A stretch of 13,231 bases of DNA from Desulfurococcales archaeon. Its GTDB lineage: Archaea; Thermoproteota; Thermoprotei_A; Sulfolobales; NBVN01. Under the pieces are notes generated by a model. That model did no database searches. It was given only the letters and a program-made list of their open reading frames with translations, and was not told the origin of the DNA. The translations under genes were made by a program, and so were the position numbers. The DNA is taken from assembly GCA_026986255.1 (NCBI GenBank), contig JALSOX010000014.1, forward strand, positions 1 to 13,231, written 5' to 3'. Positions 13,219-13,231 of the stretch are shown in pieces; positions within the stretch are counted from its first letter, which is position 1, and the number at the start of each line of letters is the position of its first letter.

Positions 13219-13231
13219 GTTAGTAGTCCCG

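Noticed and set aside
1..13231. tRNA genes, rRNA, CRISPR arrays, transposons or attachment sites
   Set aside because: All gaps are short and show none of the required structures or repeats; no transposase or integrase is encoded.

Overview
The window reads as a gene-dense chromosomal segment from a hyperthermophilic archaeon of the Thermoproteota (crenarchaeal) type. Reasons: Pus10, L21e, L10e, Rpo4, Rpo11, TFS, Csl4, PCNA, PriS, GINS15 and Dph2 are all archaeal informational proteins; the order SRP54-Pus10-L21e-RpoF-DUF655 and Csl4-DUF2067-RpoL is a familiar archaeal arrangement; GTG and TTG starts are common; arginine is mostly AGG/AGA; and promoters look like A/T-rich TATA boxes just upstream of short leaders. 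I cannot name the genus from this sequence alone.

Layout, + strand: (1) 1-2802, a translation/transcription block: the 3' end of a probable SRP54 gene, pus10, rpl21e, rpoF (Rpb4) and a DUF655 helix-hairpin-helix protein. (2) 2866-5822, an RNA-modification and ribosome block: a TrmJ-like SPOUT methyltransferase, ribosomal protein L10e (uL16), Dph2 for diphthamide synthesis on EF2, and a METTL5-like methyltransferase. (3) 5879-8052, an RNA-decay/transcription block: exosome subunit Csl4, a DUF2067 protein, RNA polymerase subunit RpoL (Rpb11), an unrecognised 98-residue protein, and the cleavage factor TFS. (4) 8119-10448, a replication block: PCNA, primase small subunit PriS and GINS15.

Minus strand, 10420-13218: a MoaD/SAMP-like ubiquitin-fold protein and a CPA2-type cation/proton antiporter sit 20 bases apart and look cotranscribed. 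After them, from its own promoter, comes a protein with a restriction-endonuclease-like N-terminus, a central winged helix and a C-terminal domain. Its 3' end overlaps the GINS15 gene tail to tail by 29 bases.

Most of the window is conserved housekeeping DNA. I find no tRNA, rRNA, CRISPR array, insertion sequence, integrase or attachment site. No stretch longer than about 110 bases lacks a gene. The least explained parts are the nuclease-like gene (apparently degraded active site, a perfect 12-bp hairpin inside the coding sequence, repeats around its promoter), the 98-residue protein between rpoL and tfs, the DUF2067 protein, and a primase small subunit that lacks most of the usual zinc-site residues. 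Several longest-ORF starts are wrong: in L21e, L10e, RpoL, PCNA, GINS15 and the nuclease-like gene, family alignment, Shine-Dalgarno position or a TATA box inside the extension places the start downstream.
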